In this document: positions 57,761 to 64,000 of the stretch, in pieces
Layout: each line of letters opens with the position of its first letter
How positions within the stretch are numbered: the stretch's first letter is position 1
Source: Nageia nagi
Taxonomy: Eukaryota; Pinophyta
NCBI GenBank assembly: GCA_050084985.1
Contig: JBITNC010000001.1
Location: forward strand, 120,590,001-120,654,000
Length of the DNA stretch: 64,000 nt
Reading direction: 5' to 3'
Translations under genes and position numbers: made by a program
The notes under the pieces: generated by a model
Told to the model about the DNA's origin: nothing
Database searches by the model: none
The model's input: the letters and a program-made list of their open reading frames with translations, nothing else

Positions 57761-58599
57761 ACACTTTGTAAATACCTAAAAATCACATGACCATCTTGAT
57801 TAGGTGAATAATAGTGGTTTGATGTATTTTATAGACCACCACATTTATCTTAGACACCTTATAGTGGGCGATAGCTCTTGCATGATCATTTCAACAACTT
57901 AGCATCTTTTTTTTTTATCATTTTAAACCCTATGCTCAATCAATCTACTAGTTTAGTGATCAATCAGCTAGTTAGGTATGAAACCCTAACTAGCCTACTA
58001 GTTGGCCCCTATCAAAATATAAAATTCAATTTGAAATAATTTTCCCTCTCTCCAATGTTCATGTTGTGATCTCTCACACATCCAACCTCCTTTTAGGTTT
58101 GTGCATAAATATTGACAACCTTATACACTACTTTTGAGCCATACCCATCATTTCCAAAGAAAAAAGGGAGATCTTATCTTCATTCAAGCTAGAAAATATT
58201 TAGGTATGCATATGTGGTTTGTATTTTTGCATGAGATAATCATGTTTTCAAGTATTTTGTAGGTTTTGGAGTTTCTAACAAGTGTAAAACATCATATCTT
58301 TTTATCATTTTAAAATGTACTTATGCATGGTTGCATATAGTGGATTCTAGGCTAGTTTCCTAGTAGATATAGGATATATTAGTATTCTATGTTTGCATGT
58401 ATTTTAGGCATTGTGTTGCTTTCTAGTACCTTATTGATTCAAGGCTTAGGGATTTACTTACACATAAGTCTTATGTTGCTTGGTTCTAGGGTCTTAAGGA
58501 CCTAAGACTTAAATATCCCAAAAATACTGATCTATCCATCTAGTTTTGACACTATAATAGGGTTGGAGAACCAAGGTAGGTAATGGATTCTATAAATTT
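57761..58599. other. Unassigned sequence between opposing gypsy relics
   Basis: No coding. CTAGTTAGGTATGAAACCCT and CTACTAGTTTAG-like words recur near 57935-58005. It may hold decayed ends of either gypsy element. Confidence 0.45.
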
Positions 58600-61500
58600 T
58601 GCATCTAATTATTTTAGAACTTCACCTTTAGCTAATAAGGAATTTACTGGATGCATTCTATGATGATTTTACTTAGTTAGTTTGGCATCCTCCCTTAATG
58701 TCAAATGATGTACCAAAAAGGTTATGTCTAAGCCTAACATATCTTGATAATTATAGGTGAAGACTTTTACTCATTTCTTGATTTGATAAATCTATTCTTT
58801 CCTTTCCAATTATGTAAGACCTTTACAAAATTGAACCACTTTTGGATTATTTGGGTTATCTCCTAAATCAATATCAATGACGTCTTACACTATTATGTAA
58901 GATCCATCCTTCCATTAATAATTTAGAAATAACCAATGACTATCCTCATCTTGTTCCTCATCATCATGGTTGACATTATCATAAGGAAAAATAAAAGAGT
59001 CATGCATGCCAAGATCAAAAATGGAAAGAATAGACAAATAAACAATATCTTGGTCCACAACATGAAAAATTTCAAAGTTAAGAGCATGATAAAACAACAA
59101 AATAGAATACACAATGATAATATTAAAATTTTTGAATAGGAAGGAGGGAAGAGAACAATGGGACATCAACGAGGAAGGCAGATTGAGTAATGTATCCTCA
59201 TAAGGAGAGGAAGGTTCCTCATAATCCTCCTCATCCTAAATCTCATTGATTTAGGTTATGGCTGATAATGTTCAAGGATATTTATAAGCAAGGCCTTGTC
59301 TATATTTATCACCCTGAGTAGGTAGTTGCATGATATGTACAATACCTTTCTCATACCTACCCAAGCCATAACCCTATCATTTTCACTTGGAAAAGTAGTG
59401 ACAAATAAAATATAATCTAGAGGGGTTATCTATCTTGCTGTAGAAACTCTATTTTGATGATGCTCTATAAGTTTTGTAAGTTGGTAGATATGATCCTACA
59501 TACACAAAACTCATTTGGTTTTATGAAGGTCCAAGTGGAACCAAAGTACCAATAGCCAAGGGAGATTCACTTGGGCATCCCACATCATGCAAGGAAAAGA
59601 TATTAAATAGAATATCATCAACTAAATAGTCCCCCATGATTATATTTTTAAATTTTACATCTACCCTTGACACATGATCTTGATTATTAAGAATTTCTTC
59701 CTTCTTTTATTTTTTACTTGCAATCTCAATATTTCTTTGCTTTTATCATAATCTTTTATTTTAGAGATTTCACTTGGTTCACTTGCATAGGGGTTATTTA
59801 AAATACCTTTTTTAGAAAGAGTCTATTTAAGTATTTTATCCAAATATTTCTCTCTTTCCTTTTAAGAGAATTATTCTTGAAGCATAGGGGAAGGAACAAG
59901 AGGCTTTTCCATTTTATGCTCATCATAGATGAAAATTTGATAATCTTATTTATTCACATCCATTGATATTTTATTATTTTCATTAAGAGGTTCATTTACT
60001 TTGTTTTTATTTTTACCTCTTTTTTTTCTTTAAACTCTTTTGAATCATGAGGCATTTTAGGAACCTTTAATTTATTATTAACATTTTGACCAAGAGATAA
60101 TGGATCTTGGTTAATGTGGATGATTTGTGGATAGATATGTATAGATGAAATGATGGGTCCATGAGATAAGTTAATAAGATTAGAATAGCTAAGGGTTCCT
60201 CATTCATCCATATGCAATGTACAACTCCATCCTCCAAGTATTTCACACATCCATGTAGTGTAGATGAAATACATTCCATATCTCTGATCCATGGTCAGCC
60301 AAGCAAAAAATTATACTATTGTTCCCCTTAAAGCACCTAAAAATATGAATTATTGGTATTTTAACCTACTATTATAGGTAACATAATGTTTCCCAAAGTG
60401 TTACATAACTGATTACTAAATGCTCTTAAGATCAATGTAGGTGCTTGCAAATACGAAAGAGATTGAGCTTGCCCAAATATGTTAAAGATACCACATTTAT
60501 AAATGATCTCAAATCTATTAGAATTATTTTGAAGTTATTTACATCAACCTAAGAAATGATGTGTAATGAAGGATATTTATATTTTAATTTTATCACATGT
60601 ATGATCTCATACTAATAGAAAAAATGCATGGTTCTACATGTGCTTACATGCTCCCCAAAAAAATAGTAAAAGCATTTAGGTTTGATACATCCAACTAAAT
60701 TATTTTCAAAATATGATCTAATTCTTCCCTATGTAGATGAGAGTTATTGATCAAGTCCCACATAGAGAACTTAATGGGATTCAATATCAACTGTTGCTCA
60801 AGGTTAGTTTTAAACTTTCTTGTGATCCCCATTAAGCTGGTGGTGGGGGAAGAGGTATGCAATTTTATGCATTAGGGTCTTCTAGCGTCCCCTTATCAAG
60901 CATTATGAGGACCTTGATTTTTAACCTTGTACTTATATTGTTGGGTTCTTGTTATTACATATACCATACCAACAAAATGATAATATTCCACTTCCTATAC
61001 CTATTGTTGATGAGAGCCATAATCATATGGTATATTCTTATTAGGCAAGGACTAATTGTAATGCTTAGTATTCCCCACTTGGTTCACATTTTGTTGTGGT
61101 AAAAAATTCTTATGCACTTGTATATTCATATGGGTATTAGTAGATGCATCATTAAAGAATAATTTTTCTATGTCTTTAAATATTTGCATAACCCTTCTCA
61201 AAGTCAATTATCAATTGATATTGTAACCTTGAAATCTATTAAATTCACAAAATTCATCATCTTTATACCATAGTTTAGAGGCCAAATTTGGATCCCATTT
61301 TAATTCTAATAATTTTAGGAATTTTCATTATTTAATTTTTTGAATATTTGAGCCAAAAGGTTCCCCCAACAGTGTAAATTTTTGTTGCTACCTAGATGAC
61401 TATCCTTGATTAACATTATGTACATATGACTGATTTTGCAATGTTAATTGAGCTTATGGCACATTCTGAGGTTGAGATTGAGGTGATGCTTAGAGTATTA

Positions 61501-62153
61501 CTTGGTTTAATTGAGCCTTACCATAATTTATTGTACCATTCTTGATTGCATTATATCCTTTATTATCATTTCATAGATGGGTTTCCTTTTTTGCCAACTT
61601 GATATCACCATTCTAGACCATGACCTCTTCTATGATTTTTGATTATAAAATTTCTTCCTGAAAGGTCTTATGTTTTTGAACATGAAAGAGAGTAGAGATT
61701 TATTTATTACAACTTCTACTGAATAATCTCATTAACTCTTCTTGGGGTAATGAAAAGCTCATATCTGTAATCAAGTTCCTCCATATAAAAACATAATTTG
61801 ATATAAAATCTTGATGAAACTGTGATAACCTCGTAATATCTATGATATAATACCTCTTCTTCATATTGATAGAAAAGTGGTTAAGAAAGGGGTTAGCCAA
61901 TTGCTCAAAGTTAAAAGACTATGTTATGGTAATAAATTGTACCAATTCATTACTTACCCCTAAGATTCATCAAAAATATTCTCAACATTAATGGATAATC
62001 ATTAGCAATTTGGTAATAAGCATATTTATACTTTCTTAAATGCTCTTTTGTATCCTTTTTGCTTTTAAATTTTTTGATCTTTGGTATCTCAAAATTTTTT
62101 GGATATGGTCTCAAGCATACAAGGACTGATTGGTTAATTACAAATTTCCCCAT
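58600..62153 (-). pseudogene. Second Ty3/gypsy relic: gag, protease, linker to reverse transcriptase
   Basis: The minus strand from 62153 reads gag: FEIPKIKKFKSKKDTKEHLR and YQIANDYPLMLRIFLMNL, then 61900-61700 (NHFSINMKKRYYIIDITRLS). A knuckle-like CEFNRFQGYN lies near 61265. The pre-protease SMWDLINNSHLHREELDHIL lies at about 60760-60705. The protease tail reads LRAFSNQLCNTLGNIMLPII and FLLGWPWIRDMECISSTLHG (60279-60230). Near 59340-59280 the glycine-rich GDKYRQGLAYKYP appears, and near 58760-58700 YNYQDMLGLDITFLVHHLTL, the linker just before reverse transcriptase. The enzyme itself is absent. Many stops. Confidence 0.82.
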
Positions 62154-62187
62154 AACTGAACTTAGCTACACCATGACTACTATATTT

Positions 62188-62749
62188 TTTTGGAATGTAT
62201 AATGCATTATTGTAAATTATCTTCATCTAATTTACTTAATACTTAAGGGTATCCCTAGATACCTTAAGTATTTAGTGAATATGATAATGTAAATTCACTA
62301 ATACTTAACAATATCCCTAGATACCTTTTAATTATTTGTGAATAAGATAATGTAACTTTTCCTTCAATCCATATCATGAGCATGCCCCTTGGGTAAAAAG
62401 GTGATGCATGTCATGATATTGTACTATGATAAAAAGGGTGATCTAAGGGAGAATTTTGGCCTATAAATATAAGTCTCTCTCCTTGATATTACTTACTCTC
62501 AAGTTTGTGGTAAAGTCATGCTCTTATCTAGGTTGTAAGAGAAGTGAGAAAGTGATTTGTAAGAGAGTGTTATTTGAGAATAATATATTAGATTAGTGGA
62601 TGTACTCCCATGGTTGGAGGAACCACTTTATATTGGTGTCAAATTTGTGAGATTGGCTATTGTGTTGATGGTATGTGATGATGTTTTAAGAGAGATTTCA
62701 TGTGATCTTGGGTAATTAAGAATCTAGTCTTTTAGGTTTATTTCCTTCA
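62188..62749 (+). repeat. Copia LTR (family A), 5' LTR of an element leaving the window
   Basis: Starts close to TTTTGGAATGTATAATGC and ends TTTCCTTCA. It contains an internal duplication of the AATATGATAATGTAA... block near 62270-62350 and a TATA-like GGCCTATAAATATAAG near 62459. It cuts off the gypsy gag relic on its left. Confidence 0.85.
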
Positions 62750-62751
62750 AT

Positions 62752-64000
62752 TGGTATCGGAGCATGATTTTAAGGCTCATCTTAAACATCTTAGAGGTTC
62801 ATCTTCATTCTTGTCAGGTAAAATCAAGTGAATGTATAACCTCCTACCCTTGTTTTTTATTTTTCCATTTTTAAATTATTTCATTATGTTACTAACATTT
62901 TTTTTGTATTTTTTTATAATATATTATTGCTATATCATACCATACTAACTATTTTTGTTAGTTACATTTTTAAATAAATATTTAAGTGGAAATAATATAT
63001 TGTTATAATTTTTGCAAAATTTTTTTTGTTATAAAAAATATTTGCATTTTTTTTTAACATGATGAAAATTGCATTTTTTTATAAGGCTAATTTTTACCTT
63101 AAGTTTAAAAAAAAAGAAAAAAATTAAAAGGGGGGGTTGTATTAGCTTTAAAAATACAAAGGGGAAATTATTAAAAAATATTATTAGTACAAAAAAAAGT
63201 TTTTTTCAAAGTTTTTTGAAACCCTCTTACCCTCCCCACAACCATAGTGCAAGGTGTATAGCTAAGGAACTAGGTGAACACTTGGAAGCCCATGTTAGCC
63301 TATGTTGGATTATAGCCATGTTAGGATTGGTAAAGAATGGCAAGGGCTATGTAGGTCCCCACATCACCAATTAGCGTGTTGGGTAAATCCATGAGCCATG
63401 TAGACTCTAAATTGTGTAAAATATGAATATGCATAATAAATAAAATGACCTACAATATAAGAAGAGTTGGATATGTACACTATATTAGATATAAGAAATA
63501 TACATGAAGCACGTACAGCTAACATGCAATGTATGTACAATCCTAAAAAATAAATGTCAATTGATCTCCAAAGGATTAGGATTAGATTGGAGGTGAGCTC
63601 ATAATGGATCTTCATATGCATGAATCAATAGATTCTGCCACCAAAATCTAAAATCCTCAATCCTCAAGATGCATGTTGCTAATAGTGATGAACATGTAGA
63701 ATTATGGAGTGCATAAAAGATAGAAAATTCTAGAGCATAGAGTGTAACAATTTCTCATAATAGGTGGCATCAAGAGATACTGTTGCTTGATGAAGATTGC
63801 AATAAACAACCACCTATCAAAGATATTATCATATCAAAGAGTTATGATCTATGGAGGTCATCCTATTCCACTCGCATATATAACCTACAAAGATATGTAA
63901 AGGAGTTAAAGCTGAACTTTAGCAATAATATAATCATTATTGTATTTAAGATACTTTAAAATATGAACCATGGTAAATAATATAACATTTAATATAACAC
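62752..64000 (+). other. Primer-binding site and leader of the last copia element (partial)
   Basis: TGGTATCGGAGC (62752-62763) follows the LTR. The AT-rich leader then shows T runs, a G-run (63130-63137) and a moderately GC-richer patch near 63225-63370, like the leaders of elements I and II. Gag is not reached before the window ends. Open frames at 63069-63374 and 63364-63621 have no recognisable content. Confidence 0.7.

Overview
The window looks like intergenic heterochromatin from a large, AT-rich seed-plant genome. A gymnosperm is possible but not proven. Almost every recognisable coding trace is a transposable element: Ty1/copia and Ty3/gypsy LTR retrotransposons, one LINE, and two terminal-inverted-repeat (TIR) DNA elements carrying pieces of a pentatricopeptide-repeat (PPR) gene. 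Most open frames are relics broken by stops and frameshifts, many of them C-to-T type changes. I see no tRNA, rRNA, CRISPR, operon or other prokaryotic feature.

Layout. 1-3547: two truncated copia copies sharing a central LTR (+ strand). 4130-5130: gypsy reverse transcriptase relic (-). 6025-15060: a young, structurally complete copia element of Sirevirus type (-), with 1.8-kb LTRs and a 5-bp target duplication AAAGG. 15061-22960: unassigned sequence holding old protein relics, the longest at about 17890-21050 (-), plus short repeats. 23385-24510: the only stretch that looks like a host gene or gene start, with telo-box, retained CpGs, ATG and splice-like sites. 25270-25865: small Mutator-like element with a PPR fragment. 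26711-28450: LINE relic (-).

29598-57760 is one large nested locus. A gypsy element (+; gag-protease at 29.6 kb, reverse transcriptase resuming at 54.6 kb) was hit by a copia element (copia-0). Copia-0 lost most of its interior and took a 1.23-kb TIR element carrying a PPR fragment into its RNase H region. A 2.15-kb block containing gypsy, LTR and RNase H was then tandemly duplicated. A second copia (element I, 36127-54284) inserted into the 3' LTR of copia-0 with target duplication GGATT. A third copia (element II, about 38953-48450) inserted into the leader of element I. A 3.77-kb non-coding element (39401-43174) sits in the 5' LTR of element II. 58600-62153 holds an opposing gypsy gag-protease relic (-), and a further copia LTR with primer-binding site and leader starts at 62188 and runs off the window.

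No group of genes here works as a pathway. The biological content is the layering of insertions and the two independent captures of related PPR sequence. The order of events is inferred from which sequence interrupts which.
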